A DNA stretch of 64,000 bases from Dryococelus australis (taxonomy: Eukaryota; Arthropoda; Insecta; Phasmatodea; Phasmatidae): NCBI GenBank assembly GCA_029891345.1, contig CM056993.1:231417488-231481487 (forward strand), in the 5' to 3' direction. Below are positions 13,195 to 25,306 of this stretch, in pieces (within the stretch, counting starts at the first letter, position 1; each line of letters opens with the position of its first letter). The translations under genes were made by a program, and so were the position numbers. A model generated the notes under the pieces. That model was not told where the DNA came from. It made no database searches and saw only the letters and a list, made by a program, of their open reading frames with translations.

Positions 13195-14560
13195 AGGAGG
13201 GGAGTGTTTACACAATGTGATTGATTAGAGCTGGGCCAGTCGTCTGCTGGACGTAGTGCTGTGCGAGTCCTCCAAAAATGTCAGTTTTTTTAAGTAAAAA
13301 AAATAATTTTAAAAATAATTTCTAATAATATTTTTAATAATTGATTGTAAATTCATAAGAAAATTTTGGGATTTTTTACAATTTTGTTTTTCCAAGGTCA
13401 TTGATCACTTGGTTAAGGTCAAAGATCAAGGTAATCTGGATCCAATATTGTGTTAGTAGTCAGTAATGCAATATGACCACTGACTTTTATAAATTTATTA
13501 AATTTTTACATTTATTAACATTTTGGTTTTTAAGGTCATCTAAGGTCACAGTTATATAGCCAAGGTCATGGGTTAAGGTCAAGGTCATCTGGGTCTATCA
13601 AGGGAGTTGGGTGATGTCATAATATGGTGGCTGGTCGGTTTAAGTCCCACGTCTTCTCATAGCCAAAAATTCGAAACTTTAATTTTTATAGTATTTTAAA
13701 TACATTTTTGTTAGATATTTTATGTATTTTTTTAAATTTTTAACAGTTTTATCATAATTACTATTTTTTTAGAATTTAGGAGGTCAAAAGTAAAGGTCAA
13801 GGTCACCTGGATCCAAGATGGTAGTAGTTCGTACTGTAATATGTTCGCTGACTTTAATTAATTTATTCAATTTTTACAATTTTTTTTCTCGAGTGCTTGT
13901 TTTTAAGGTCACCAAATGGCATAGTTATGGTATCAAGATCATGGATCAAGGTCGAAGTCACCTGGGTTCAACATGGTGGTTTGGTGACGTCTTGACATGG
14001 TGACTGGTCGGTTCCAAGCCCTCTTCCTCTCAAAGGGCAAACATTTATAAAATTAAAGAATATATATATATATCCTTAATTATTCTTTCGATAAATATTT
14101 GGGGATTTTCGGATTTTTATGTTCAAGGTCAAATGTCACTGGTGTCAAGGTCCAATTCAGCGACATCCAACATGGCGATTAAAATGGCTGACAGAACCAA
14201 GATAACTGATGGTTAGCTCTGACTCCGATCCCAGATCCCGTGTGTGCATTTGGAATACCCTATGCCTATATAAGAAATATGGCTGCCACTGCTCTGTCCT
14301 AGAAAAGCGAGCCTCCAAATCCCCCTGAAGCGCATTCGACAGGATGAGCCATGGTGAAGGGGGAGGAGGCCTGCCGACTAATTAACCAATGAGAAACATT
14401 GAAAGGGGGAGGGGTAGTATTAATACAATGTGGTTGTTTGGCTGAGGGGGGGGGCAGTAGTATGCGTGACGCGTTGCTGCAGGAGACCTCCGGAAATGTC
14501 TGTTTTTTTTTCTTACAATTGATAAAAAAGTAATTTTTATTAATATTTATATTAATTTTT
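13195..14560. repeat. Repeat block rich in AAGGTCA words
   Basis: Phrases such as TCAAGGTCA, CACCTGGATCCAA and GGTGGCTGGTCGGTT recur at irregular spacing (about 13.39-13.45, 13.54-13.65, 13.77-13.82, 13.90-14.01 and 14.13-14.17 kb). The opening passage (ACAATGTG...CTCCAAAAATGTCAG, about 13.2 kb) is echoed near 14.43-14.50 kb. It appears to be a partly duplicated non-coding repeat. A related inverted fragment (TGACCTTGA-like words) lies at 22.54-22.74 kb. Confidence 0.5.
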
Positions 14561-16100
14561 ATGTAGGACTGAGCATATAATTTGGCTCTATCAGCAGTGG
14601 AGTGACAGTTTCCGTCTCTTCATTAAATATTTATAATTTCCTTACCGCTAATAATTACTGCTACTCTCCATTACTACTGATACTATAATCCGTTATACAA
14701 TTATTGTCAGTAGTCACTATATATGGTGACTACTTGGACCTCCGCACGTCTAAGATTGAACCGACCCAGCACGTCTGAGTTGTATCCTTAAGCGGTCAGC
14801 CTGATGGTGTTTGGCGTATTTATAAGGGCCTTGGTTCGATGGCTTGCTTTAGCATTCCCTAGTGTATTTCATTTCAAACTCCGTGGCCTGGTCTAACCTG
14901 ACCGGAATTGGTGTACTTCGTTGGGTGGGGTTTCTGTATTTGTGTTGGAATGTGTCTTGTTTTATTTTATTCACTTTCCCTGGTGAATTTGTGGAATGTT
15001 TGTCCGAGTTTGTGAGTTATCGTTTTTCTTGTTTCAACATTGTTATCTCATATTGGAGTTTGAGTTATTCTGAACTTAACGAGTTATTTTTAATAACCTG
15101 GTTGTGCCAGTATATCTTTAGTATCACTTTATTTATAAAATATATGAATTGAGTTGTAACATGCTGGATTTCGATTATAGTAATGAAAATCCTAATTCAA
15201 ACATCACAGATATATTATTAAAAATCACTGAGATGTTTTTAAAAAAACAATAACTTTTTCTTAGTAGTGAGGAACCAGAGAGTATGAATTAAAATAAATT
15301 TCATTTATAGGTTGCAGTGGTTGTTAATAATAAAAGCGTTCATTTGCATTACGGCTGAGATCAGGCCACTTTCCTGCAAACTGACAGACGAATACTTCTC
15401 GGCCAGGTCGCCACTACTTTCTCTCACTGCTCCGCCTCTTTGTAATCCAACGACGAATGGTCCCCAGCACAAGGACTCCACAGTTTTTTAAACAGACTCC
15501 ACCTTGTACCATGAACGCCAGAGGTTGTGCCATGTGATATCATTCAGCCGAAATCTGCGGGTCTTACGTAAAGTGTGTCGAAAATATTCTCGTATGCCGA
15601 GTGCATGTGCCCGTAGTTTTTGCGAGTGTTGGTCTGATATTAGCTTACCCCACATCCGTCTGTTACAACTAGATTGTGGCCACCTAGTTTGATCACCAGT
15701 AAAATTCAGTTTACCAAACGCGTGAATTTTTCTTAACTATATTTTCATTACAGCTTGCAGAAAGGTGCTTAGGCCTACTACAATACAAACTCTATATACA
15801 GTACTGGAATACATATTAGTAAATCGTAATTTTACAAAATCAAATATAGATGTTTAAAGTCATATTTGATTATGATGGCCACACTAACAAACACTATATC
15901 CATCTAAACACTCATTATTATTTTCCTACTGAATGTGCCCTGAAATTAATTATTGTGGTTCAGGAGCATACAACCTTACATATATTTGTGAATGATATTG
16001 ATAATATTAAAATCCATACATAAATAAATTATAATCTGTTAACATGACATTTTGGACATATCACGATACAAGCTCACGGATAAAAAATAATTGAAATGTT
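14561..16100. other. No assignable gene; upstream/intronic to the mucin exon
   Basis: An open frame at 14862-15152 is Phe/Ser/Leu-rich and starts at GTG; it is not convincing. The patch at 15340-15700 has higher GC than its flanks and may hold a decayed transposon, but neither strand gave a recognisable protein. The last part leads into a splice acceptor at 16115 and is probably intron. Confidence 0.35.
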
Positions 16101-16115
16101 ATGATGTTGTTGCAG

Positions 16116-17602
16116 GTGACGGGCTGTGGGGCTGTATTGCCACAGGTTCAGCACCAGCACATTGACAGCAACTCCAAGAGCGCACCTGCGGGATACACAT
16201 TTCAGTGCACTTCCGTCGGAACCTTCCCAGATCCATATGACTGCACGGGCTACCACGTGTGTTACCAAGATGACACCGTCATAATGGACGACTACCAAGA
16301 GTGTGACCACGGTTGGATATACAACCCATTGCTGAAAACCTGCTCCATAGACGGCACCAGTTGTGCCACATATCCTCCGGTGCCAACATGTACGGAGAAG
16401 TATCAGGTTGGCTCACTCAGCAAGAACCCCAACACATACTACATCTGAATGGCCAGTGCGGATGGCTCGTACCTCTACCCATTACTCTACCAGTGTCCTC
16501 ACGGAGGATACTTCAATGAAAGTAACATGGCTTGTTTGGCAGCAGACACAACAGCCACTACCACGCCGCCATCAACCACACCAACAACCACAACTACGCC
16601 AACGACTACTACAGCACCCACAACAACTACCACGCCAACTAATACTACTAACCCACCGACCACTATTACCATGACAAATACTACTGCCAAGCCCGGGACT
16701 ACAACTGAATCTTCCTTTCAGTGTATCTTACCAGGTAATTTTCCTGATAAACAAGACTGTTATTCCTATTATGAGTGCTCTATTTTTCTACAGACTTCTC
16801 ATTACACTTGTCCATCGGGAACCCACTTTAATTCCACTTACAGATTTTGCATCCTTGGTACTTGTACAAACAATGCCACTAGCACAGCTACCATGTCAAC
16901 AACTACTATATCAATTACTCCAACTTCTACCATTCCAATAACCAATACAACTACCACTATCACTCCAACTACCACTTCCATGCCAACTACCACTACCACA
17001 CAAATACCAATACCACAATTACAAATACTACCAACCCAGCAACCACTACGACCTCAACACCTATTACTCCAACTAGTACCACAATATCAACCACTGAATC
17101 TACATACACATGCATACTGCCTGGTTTTTATCCCGATGTGCATGACTGTTACTCGTATTATGAATATTCTATATTTCTGCAGGTTACACATCATACATGC
17201 CCATCGGGAACTCACTTCGATTCTACTTTCAAAACATGTGCTCTGGGAAATTGCTCCACTCCTACCACACCAACAACTTCAACAACACTAACGTCTACTG
17301 CCACACTAACTACTACCACACCAATTACTACTACTACACCAACTACTACACCGACTATTACACCAACTACTATCACACCAGTATCAACATCAACAGGGTC
17401 TTCATACACATGTGTATTGCCTGGCTTTTACCATGATGAGCATGACTCTCATTCTTATTACGAGTGTTCTTTGCTTCTGGAGGCTACACATCTTATGTGT
17501 CCAAATGGATATAACTTCAGTAAGATTTTAAGTACATGTGTAATTGGGATGTGTTCGAATTCTCTAAATTATACACAGTATTATTTACGAGGTATAAATT
17601 AA
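16116..17602 (+). CDS. Peritrophin-like chitin-binding mucin, 3' exon (disrupted, possible pseudogene)
   Basis: Five CBM14/peritrophin-A domains are separated by Thr/Pro-rich mucin-type linkers. Such secreted proteins bind chitin in the peritrophic matrix or cuticle; the linkers are normally O-glycosylated. Domains lie at about 16190-16371, 16387-16536, 16708-16866, 17097-17255 and 17397-17557. A splice acceptor TGTTGTTGCAG ends at 16115, and the frame continues in phase 0 from 16116, so start codon and signal peptide should be in an upstream exon. Domains 1 and 3 keep six cysteines. Domain 2 has TGA at 16446-16448 where YYIC would be expected. Domain 4 reads YYEY for YYEC and domain 5 reads HDS for the usual DC. 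A one-base frameshift lies in the linker near 16995-17005. The last frame closes at 17602. It is either a recent pseudogene or an allele with assembly errors; the missense losses argue for decay. Confidence 0.8.
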
Positions 17603-17816
17603 ATAACGTGAACTATTGCGAGATTCATTTAAATCTAATGATGTGCCAATATATTCAAACTAGAAAAAATTTTCTTCCTAAATGTTTCAGTTCTGGTGAT
17701 ATTAACAATGATATCAAATTTTTTTTAAGTAAAATTACTGGCACATTTTAAAAATATCAATTGTTAAATATTGAGTGAAACTATTAGTAGGGCATTTTAC
17801 ATTTTTTTTATATACT

Positions 17817-17822
17817 AATAAA
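17817..17822 (+). terminator. Candidate polyadenylation signal AATAAA
   Basis: AATAAA lies about 215 bp past the final stop codon of the mucin exon, a reasonable distance for its 3' end. Such hexamers are common in this AT-rich sequence, so the assignment is contextual. Confidence 0.35.
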
Positions 17823-18200
17823 ATATAGAACTTTAATGGGACTTTAAAGTACTATGGATTCATGTAAATATAATGATTAAAGCATTAGCCACAATTTGGT
17901 CTGATTATATTCATCTGCATACATATTTTAATATATCAATAATTATTTACACACAACAAGCATTAAAAAACATTTTGTGCTTTTTATTTTAATATTATTG
18001 TGGATATTTAACGTTTGGTCATTTGTTGCCCAGTGTATCTGTTTTTTATAAATTGAAAAAAAAAAAAATGTATATGTAGTAAAATATTTTTCATGACGAT
18101 TGGTTTATTGGTTTTTTACCCACCTGACAGTGAGATCAGACTGCTGTTTGTAGTTATACAGCATTTGTTTGACACGTGCACGAAAAATATGTTGGTTTGT

Positions 18201-18423
18201 CACGGTAAAGTGAGCACTTTTGAGGCCATAGTTACTTTTTCTTTTCAGTCATTTTTTAAAAATCCTTTTAAGCACCTTTTAAAATAAATCTTATCATGTA
18301 TGTAACCAACACAGTGTGTGTATTCTATTACACTTGAATATTAACGTCTATGGCTAAAATAAAATATTTTTACTGACTATTATTCCAAACGAGAGATCTT
18401 GCAAAAGTGCTCACATTACCGTA
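18201..18423. mobile_element. MITE-like element, copy A (short) of a three-copy family
   Basis: The left end CACGGTAAAGTGAGCAC and the reverse complement of the right end, TACGGTAATGTGAGCAC, match at 20 of 22 positions over the full repeat (18201-18222 against 18402-18423). The 223-bp body has no transposase. The same termini bound the elements at 27.5 and 40.4 kb, but the interior here is different and shorter. No target duplication was clear. Confidence 0.55.
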
Positions 18424-18608
18424 AATATCCTGTAGTTGTGTAAAAGAAAGTATATAGAAGCTACATTTAAAAATGCGCCTGTACCATTTTCTATATAATA
18501 TTTAACCTTCGTCAATATATATTTCTATTTCAAAGCTGTGACAGTGGTTTACTTGATGACACGCTTTTCACGGGTGTGAGTAGTTTCAAGCATGAGTAAC
18601 GACAAGAG

Positions 18609-18666
18609 GCTGAAGCTTACGAGGCAGACCTGAAGCTCCAGCAAGACAGAAGCCTCGATACCAAGG
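18609..18666 (+). CDS. Possible short internal exon, unrecognised
   Basis: Between an AG at about 18608 and a GTGAGT donor after 18666, one frame reads EAEAYEADLKLQQDRSLDTK with codons ending mostly in G or C, unlike the AT-rich flanks. It would encode a charged helix. The upstream acceptor is poor (little polypyrimidine), and no neighbouring exon was joined to it. The helix is loosely reminiscent of coiled segments in UBX/UAS-type proteins, which is only a guess. Confidence 0.25.
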
Positions 18667-18669
18667 GGT

Positions 18670-21600
18670 GAGTTAGGTAAGGAAAGACGGCGATGGAATG
18701 TAATCATAGTTATATGTCCGCGGGACTTACGCTACACGCTTTGTTCGTCAAACATATTAAAAATCCCCTTTCCTTTTTCAAGAAAACCTACTACAAAACA
18801 TACGTCTACATGAGATTAATTTTCACACAATTTAACCATGTTTTTTTTTTAAGTGAACCAACGTTAGCAATTTTTTGTTACTTTTTTAGTGTTCTTCAAA
18901 ATAACGTACGTTATTCGTAAGAAAGTGGTTTATCTTTAGGCGAAGCAATTGCGCGAAACCCCAATTGGTGATCTACCTACGACTGTTTTTTTATAGTTAA
19001 AAAGGTTATCAATTCGTTAACGCTCAAATTTCCATTATAAAAAAATTAATTAATCCCGTATTTACTATCTACAAAATTCTTATAATATTTACACTAAAAT
19101 TAGTGAAATTTATATATTTATTTCTCTTGTAGACAATTGAATCAGTAATTCCTTTTATTTTTGCCTGACCATATAGCCTCAACTATTCACTTGTTTGTGG
19201 ACTTGCATTTCATTCAACTTTCTATTTTACAATATTTGTTCTAATTTTAAGTATTACTTACTTTAAAAATAAAAATTGTAACGAAAACATGAACTCCAAG
19301 AGGACAAAGTCGCGGGCAAAGATAGTTACAGACCCACATAGGAGATTTCGAGTGACTTAAGAGAATTGTTTACCTCATCATGCATAACGTTTCTTTGTTA
19401 GACTTGAGCTTGTCTAGTATTGCACAGCCAGTTGACATACACCAACAACGAACGAAAGAGCAATCCCACATGTGGTTTCGGTTTTTCTTTTTGAGCTTCA
19501 CAACCCTAAAAATAAAGGAAAGGAAATAAAAAGATTTATCTGACAATTAACACCCAACTGTGCAAAAAGTACAAGATTTGAACATATAAACATTACCACA
19601 AAGGATAACAACATAGACATTCACATAAAAACTAAGTAAACCATATTTAATATACTTGCTTGCGTGCATATATTTGTCTGGGTATTTCAACATTAGTATC
19701 ACAATAATGTGCTTATTATATTTATACTAAGTAGGAGTCGGATACGATTTTTTTGTTTCCATATATTTCTACAATTATTAAGTTATTTCATAACTTTGTT
19801 TCCCTGAAAAAAAGTAGAAAATAACATCTAAAGAAAAAAATTATCAACTTTAAAATAGTAAAAAAATAATTAGTTTCAACGAATTAATTGAAGAATTGAC
19901 TCAAGCTAAACAAATTATATCATGTGTAAGCATCTCCCCTTAAATTATGGACGAAATGATGACCTAAAATAACAATGAATTCTATCAAAGTACGAGCGTC
20001 AAAAGCATGGACAATCAATAAAATACATTATTCACAAATGTACAAAATATTGTTTTTTATTATTATTATAAAAATACGATAATATAAAATTGTTCAAGAC
20101 TTGATAACACTGAATTAGTCAAAATCGTAACCATCCTCAGAATGAAAAGGGAAATGGAAGCAAGAATACAGAAAACAATTATCAAACATTTTGAAATATA
20201 AAAAAGAAACAAACAACCTACATCAGAAGAAGTGCTAAACCAATTAGGTTTTAGATTTATTCGATTAGTCATGAAAAAGGAAATGAACAAATCAAAACGA
20301 AGAAAATTAATTGAACGATTTGTTCAAATATGAATATTATGGCCGAAGATGATCAAATAAAGACATCAAAACTGACAAAAGAATAGCATGATAGTTAATT
20401 ATTTCGTTTAATGTATTACGATCATTATTTGTTATATCATTTGTATACAATTGAAGATGGAATAGGCGAGATAGGTGTAAAATTACTAAACAGAAAAATA
20501 TATATTTCTATTCAAATCGTTGCAGTTCTTCCGCTCCAATAATTATATTGACATAGAAATAAGAATGGTCGGAACAAATATTACTTCAAATCCAAATGAT
20601 ATCAGATAATGAATGTAAGAATAGTATGTGAAATTTTTACATAAGAAAAAAAATAAAATAAAAAGAAATCTTAAAGACATTTTATATAAAAATACAGAAA
20701 TGAAGTATTGACAAGATTACACGAGTAGAAATTCATCTAGATGAAAATAACTCACTACGAGGAGAAACTTACGTTCTTCAACTACCAAGTTTTATCATAA
20801 CAAAAAAGTATTACTTTTGATGGTGAATTTATAATTGTATTCTAACATAAGATATAAAAAATTTTCAGATCACACGATGATATTACAAAATATGAATGGT
20901 TGGAATTAACCCCCTCCCGCCCCCCTTTTTGTAATTATTAGTTGCAATAAAAAACACGATACACTTCAAAACATATTTTATAATATTAACACATTTGGAA
21001 AGTGGTTTAGGTAAACAAAAATCATGAAAAATGTAGAAACATTAACATTTATTGTGTTACCAATTACTCATCGTTGGAAATAAAACTAGCAGTTCTCTGG
21101 TGACTGTAATATGTCACGAAAGAACTAAACACATCAACATTTGATTGAAGTACCAGGAAACATCCGAAACTAGAATTTAAAAAAAGACGAAATCCACGTT
21201 CAAACAGGTATTCACGAAAAACTAACTTAACAACAATGATAAAAACATTCGGAAATACGAATAAAATGGTTCTGAACCAGTTCATTTGTATGTAATAACT
21301 AGATGTTGAAATTACACTGAAAAAATATATCAAAATAGTTTTTCTTTAAACATGGTAGATGGAGTGTAATCAATCACAAGCAACAAATAATGAACAAATC
21401 AAACGAAATACTACATAAAGCGGTACATTCATATATGAAAACAAATATTATTATGTATTGGGCTGATATTATATTAACAAAACTTATTAACACAGCTTAG
21501 TTTCATATTTGTAACACGAGTTTGAAAATAATGATACGAATGTGGTTTATAATAATCTCATTAATGGAGTAATTGTCATTTAAATTCACAACTCCCAAAA

Positions 21601-21779
21601 TTTACACCAGTAGATATCCACAAGATATTACATTAGGTCTTGAGAAGGACTTTAAAATAAATAAAAATTATTCAGTTTTCAAAATAATTTAAAATTTAAA
21701 ACACAATTTATTAGTTTATGTAAAATAATGTCTATGGGACAGGTAAAAAGGTATTGGTTTTTCAGATTACTCGCCTGTA
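18670..21779. other. No gene recognised; A-skewed non-coding DNA from about 19.5 kb
   Basis: From about 19.5 to 21.7 kb the + strand is much richer in A than in T, with many GAAA/AAAC words. Open frames (20066-20290 and 21064-21333, minus strand) are Phe/Ile/Leu-rich products of this skew. No transposon end, RNA gene or domain was found. Confidence 0.45.
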
Positions 21780-22043
21780 ATGACGTCACAGGCTGAGGTC
21801 GCGACCAGCGACAGCTATGTTATCGACAATATGGTATGTTTCACCCAAATATTACTTCAGAAATTACTTATTAAAAAAAAACTTTTTATTTTTCACCAAA
21901 AAATGTCTAAAAAATTTAACAATGAGGAAAGCGGATTCAAAGTTCGTCGAAGGAAGAGCCGAAAAGTCCCCAGACGGGCAAGATTATTAGAGGTTCTTGA
22001 AAGAATGAGTCACTTAACTGACAGAGCAGTAGAGGAGGCGTAG
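21780..22043 (+). CDS. Small basic ORF, unrecognised
   Basis: An 87-codon frame whose second half (about 21903-22043) is basic and helical: VRRRKSRKVPRRARLLEVLE, then a short acidic end and TAG. The codon use of this half is less AT-driven than that of the flanks. It could be a terminal exon or a gag-like/transposon fragment. The ATG at 21780 is weak because the first 40 codons look intronic. No family was recognised. Confidence 0.25.
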   Translation: MTSQAEVATSDSYVIDNMVCFTQILLQKLLIKKKLFIFHQKMSKKFNNEESGFKVRRRKSRKVPRRARLLEVLERMSHLTDRAVEEA

Positions 22044-23713
22044 AGTCTCAGAGCCAGGTCCAACTTATCGGGGAGGATCAGTTGAGAAGGCCCCTCTCCA
22101 CCAACAGATATCCTCCACCTACCACCTCCTCACCCCCAACCCTCCACGTTTCTCTTCACCCAAGCTTCACTACCTCCTAAACAACCGGAAATTTATATCA
22201 AATGTCGAAAAAAATGGAAAATAATCTAAAAAATCGAGAAAAATAGCAGACAGTAAAAAAAATTCCACACTCAGAGCACGAATCCAACCAAACCCCCCCC
22301 CCCCCCCCCCCCCCGGCCCCTCAACCAAATCCTCCATAGTTGTAACAATCCGAGAATAATTGCATCGAAAATTGATTCTAAATATCGAGAAAGATATAAT
22401 TTTATTCCGTACTTAGGCGCTCAACCACATCACTCTAACCATCGATCCCTGCCAGTACCTTTCCAGCTCCCAATCGAAAAAAAAATTAAGAGAAACAAAT
22501 CGAAAAATGATTATAAGAGGAAAAAACTTACATTGACGACTCTGACCACCATGTTGGTTGTTGATAACCTTGACATTGACTCCAATGACCTTGAAAACGA
22601 AAAATCGAGAAAAATTGAAACTTTCGGAAGAAACTAATACATTTTAGGAACATATTACATAACTGACTCCGATCCCTATGTGGAATGTTTGTGACTTTAA
22701 CATTGATCCCATTAACTTTGAAATTGCAAAATCAAAAGATATTCGTGACATGTAAACGTATTATCTTTTGATTTTCAAGCAAAGCAAACACATTATATCT
22801 TGTAGAATATTACAATAATTAACATAAAAATGAATACTCACGTCTTACTTGTAAATAATTACCGTGTGACATTAAAAACAGACGGTATAGAATTAAGATC
22901 TTCATTTATTGACTAGATAGCAACGATACATAAGATCACTATTTACATCATTTAGACGAAAGAGTGCGCTTATTAAACTTAAATGATTTACATAATTCTG
23001 CTATCGCTGTAATAAAACAGATTTACCTTAAGGCACTATTCTATGCATACATATATGCATACTTATTAGTACCAAGTACATAGTGTTTTTAATTACCAGA
23101 ATATTTCAGGGTAAGGGTATTTAAGGGCAGTGTTTTATTTGCGAATATAATAAATCTTAAAAGTAATAGTTCCAAGCAAAAAAAGTATAAAAATTCAAGA
23201 ATTTCATGTTTATATTGTATGATACATTTCCATCAATATTACTGTCTGAAATATATAGAAAATCAAAAATATCAGTACTTATTTACATAACAAGCACAAT
23301 AACATTTAGCGAAAATGTAAGTTGTACTAAAAGTCAACTTTTGTTATACTGTATATTTGAAATGCAAGCGAAAGTAGCACAAAACACTTTATTCTTTGAT
23401 ATAATAAAAGCTTATAAAACTGTTTTAATGAATATCAAATGTGACATAATATTTTTTAAAGCAGCTGAAATTACTGTACATCAGGCAGAATTACTGAAAG
23501 AGCAACTTTTTATTAGTTGTATCTAGTTTAGTAGGTTTAATTGTTCAATTATTTTTTATAATTTATTTCCTTCAATACTTTCCTCCTAATTGCATTGACA
23601 CTACTATCAAGTTGTCTACCAATTACTTTTATGCGAATGTACGTACGTGTTTTTCCGTAGTGGTAAATTGCTACTTAGGCCCTGGGAATGCAATTTGATT
23701 TTTCGATCGATGT
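22044..23713. other. Non-coding, with a 22-C run and AAGGTCA-type inverted repeat
   Basis: A run of 22 cytosines lies at 22293-22314 inside a C-rich patch. At 22540-22740, TGACCTTGA-like words resemble the inverted form of the 13.4-14.2 kb repeat. The frame at 23206-23526 (+) shows no domain and AT-driven composition. Nothing else is supported. Confidence 0.4.
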
Positions 23714-24151
23714 TTATGTTACCAAATATATTATACAATTTACTGTACTAAACAAATCTCCATGAACTTTATGAAATACCTGTTCTGCTAGCTGTAGTGT
23801 TTTGAGTAACTGTTCAATCGGTTCTGTAAGTCCCACACCAGTAAGTGTTTTTATCCAGTCATTCTTATTAATTTGTTCTGATGGGACACTGAGGTGTGGA
23901 TATAATTTCCGATATTTGTGGGCTTCGTATCGTACAGCATAGCTCAACCCCTCTACTGATACATTATCGCGTTCTGAAAGGTCTGACACATTGATGGTTT
24001 TCAGCATGTTGGCGGTGGCGGTTCTCATTTGTTCTGAAACATCTTCTTTGAAAGATCCTGTAAAGTAATTTAGATAGACAATCTTCTTCATTATTGTTTG
24101 TGGTGTTGCGGTTTCTTGTAAATACAGATGATATGTGATTGTAGAGAACAT
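23714..24151 (-). CDS. Probable coding exon, protein not recognised
   Basis: A 145-codon minus-strand frame of balanced composition for this AT-rich area, with helical amphipathic content. Segments include YHLYLQETATPQTIMKKIVY, MRTATANMLKTINVSDLSER, YEAHKYRKLYPHLSVP and NDWIKTLTGVGLTEPIEQLL. A GTAAAT donor-like site lies near its end (about 23745-23740), and sequence upstream of 24151 could supply an acceptor (TTTGAAG at about 24166), so the true exon may be about 23745-24165. The layout faintly recalls the N-terminal region of M13 (neprilysin-type) peptidases, but no diagnostic motif such as HExxH is present. Treat as an orphan exon. Confidence 0.45.
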   Translation of the reverse strand: MFSTITYHLYLQETATPQTIMKKIVYLNYFTGSFKEDVSEQMRTATANMLKTINVSDLSERDNVSVEGLSYAVRYEAHKYRKLYPHLSVPSEQINKNDWIKTLTGVGLTEPIEQLLKTLQLAEQVFHKVHGDLFSTVNCIIYLVT

Positions 24152-24899
24152 AGCAACGATTTTTGTACTTCAAATCAAGTTTCTTTGGGTGGTCGTTTGC
24201 ATATCCAATGCTTCTAATATAAAAAATAAATTTTAAAGTAAGTCTTTAATTGATTTATCAGTTGGCGTATAAATGAATCCATATTTCCCCTTCAAATAAT
24301 GAAACAAATTCTTTAATAGTTGTTTGTAACACGAATTCTTAATTAAAATGGCCTTTCACTGGTGCTAAGGATAGCTATACATTCATCCATTTCTGACAAA
24401 ATTCAATCTTGTTACAGTGTGTATAATCCGTATGCAAGCGTGTTTTTGTGTGCGTTAAAAGGGTATCAGCTGTTCAGACCATCAAACCAGTCGTTAAAAA
24501 TGTGATGTAGCTTTCCAAGGTTGTTTTAGTAATTGCTTTCTACCAAGAAATTCTAACGCTTTACTTGACAGCTTTATTTGACAGAATCTTCGCAGTTCTC
24601 TTTACTTTCTGTCTTAATGTTCTTGAAACGTTTAAATGCTGCTGGGGAAAATTTGAAAGGAAACGTATGTTTTTGAAGGTGACAAATCCAAACGCGTTAG
24701 AACGCAATATTTTGGTATTTTTTCGCTAATAGATGATTAGAAACGCTGATCTAGAAAGTGATTTCTCGTAAGTTTAAGTAAGTGAGAAGTGTCTTCAAAT
24801 ATAAAAACCTCTCTTGACTCATCACAGGGTTAGGGAAAGGATTAATGTGTTGCATCAAGCTCTACATACCTTGAAAGATCCGGAATTTGATGTGAGCGT
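24152..24899. other. No gene recognised; possible minus-strand splice acceptor
   Basis: On the minus strand a pyrimidine-rich tract ending TTTTCCCCAG lies near 24637-24650, followed by about 26 open codons (LRQKVKRTAKILSNKAVK). It could be an upstream exon of the same gene as the 23.7-24.2 kb exon, but there is no further support. Confidence 0.25.
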
Positions 24900-24939
24900 G
24901 TCGGTTACCCAGTGAGAAGGAATGCCGCTAGGTAGGCGG

Positions 24940-24962
24940 CTGCGACCCTGGTGACGTATGCA
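24940..24962 (+). CDS. Possible short exon ending at a consensus donor
   Basis: The sequence GACGTATGCAG is followed directly by GTAAGT, a full-consensus donor at 24963. The preceding bases are GC-rich and open in two frames. A frame ending in two spare bases would join in phase to the acceptor at 25306 and continue into the next exon, giving a 344-bp intron. The start of this exon is unknown (a possible AG lies near 24938). Confidence 0.25.
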
Positions 24963-25306
24963 GGTAAGTGCTGCCAGCGGTTGGCAAGGGGGGGAGGTAC
25001 GATGCACGTGACTTCACCTCTCCATTCTTCCCACCACGGACAGGCGGGGGCCTTAAACGCGGTCCGCCCAAATTCCTCGGTTCGCCGAAATCGGTTATTG
25101 ATGTTAACGAATGGGGCAAGGTGCAGGGGGTGAGGTATTACATACCTGCGCTCGCTCCCCAAGATTATTTCAGAACTGCTCTCTCTGGCACAGGTCGCAG
25201 CTTCCTGATTCCCCACAGATCCGCGCGTCTAATTGCGCTCCCCGAGTGTACAGCGGCCGTGAGACAGCTAATCCATCCTCCTCCCAGCCCCCTCCTCTTC
25301 AACCAG

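Noticed and set aside
14862-15152. 96-codon hydrophobic frame
   Set aside because: GTG start and Phe/Leu/Ser-rich composition from T-rich DNA; no convincing membrane-protein family.
16499-16690. Val-rich minus-strand frame
   Set aside because: Shadow of the Thr-codon repeats of the mucin on the opposite strand.
20066-20290. 74-codon Phe/Ile-rich minus-strand frame
   Set aside because: Product of the strong A skew on the + strand; no coding evidence.
22293-22314. 22-base C run
   Set aside because: Homopolymer; could be real or a collapsed or expanded assembly artefact, not a feature on its own.
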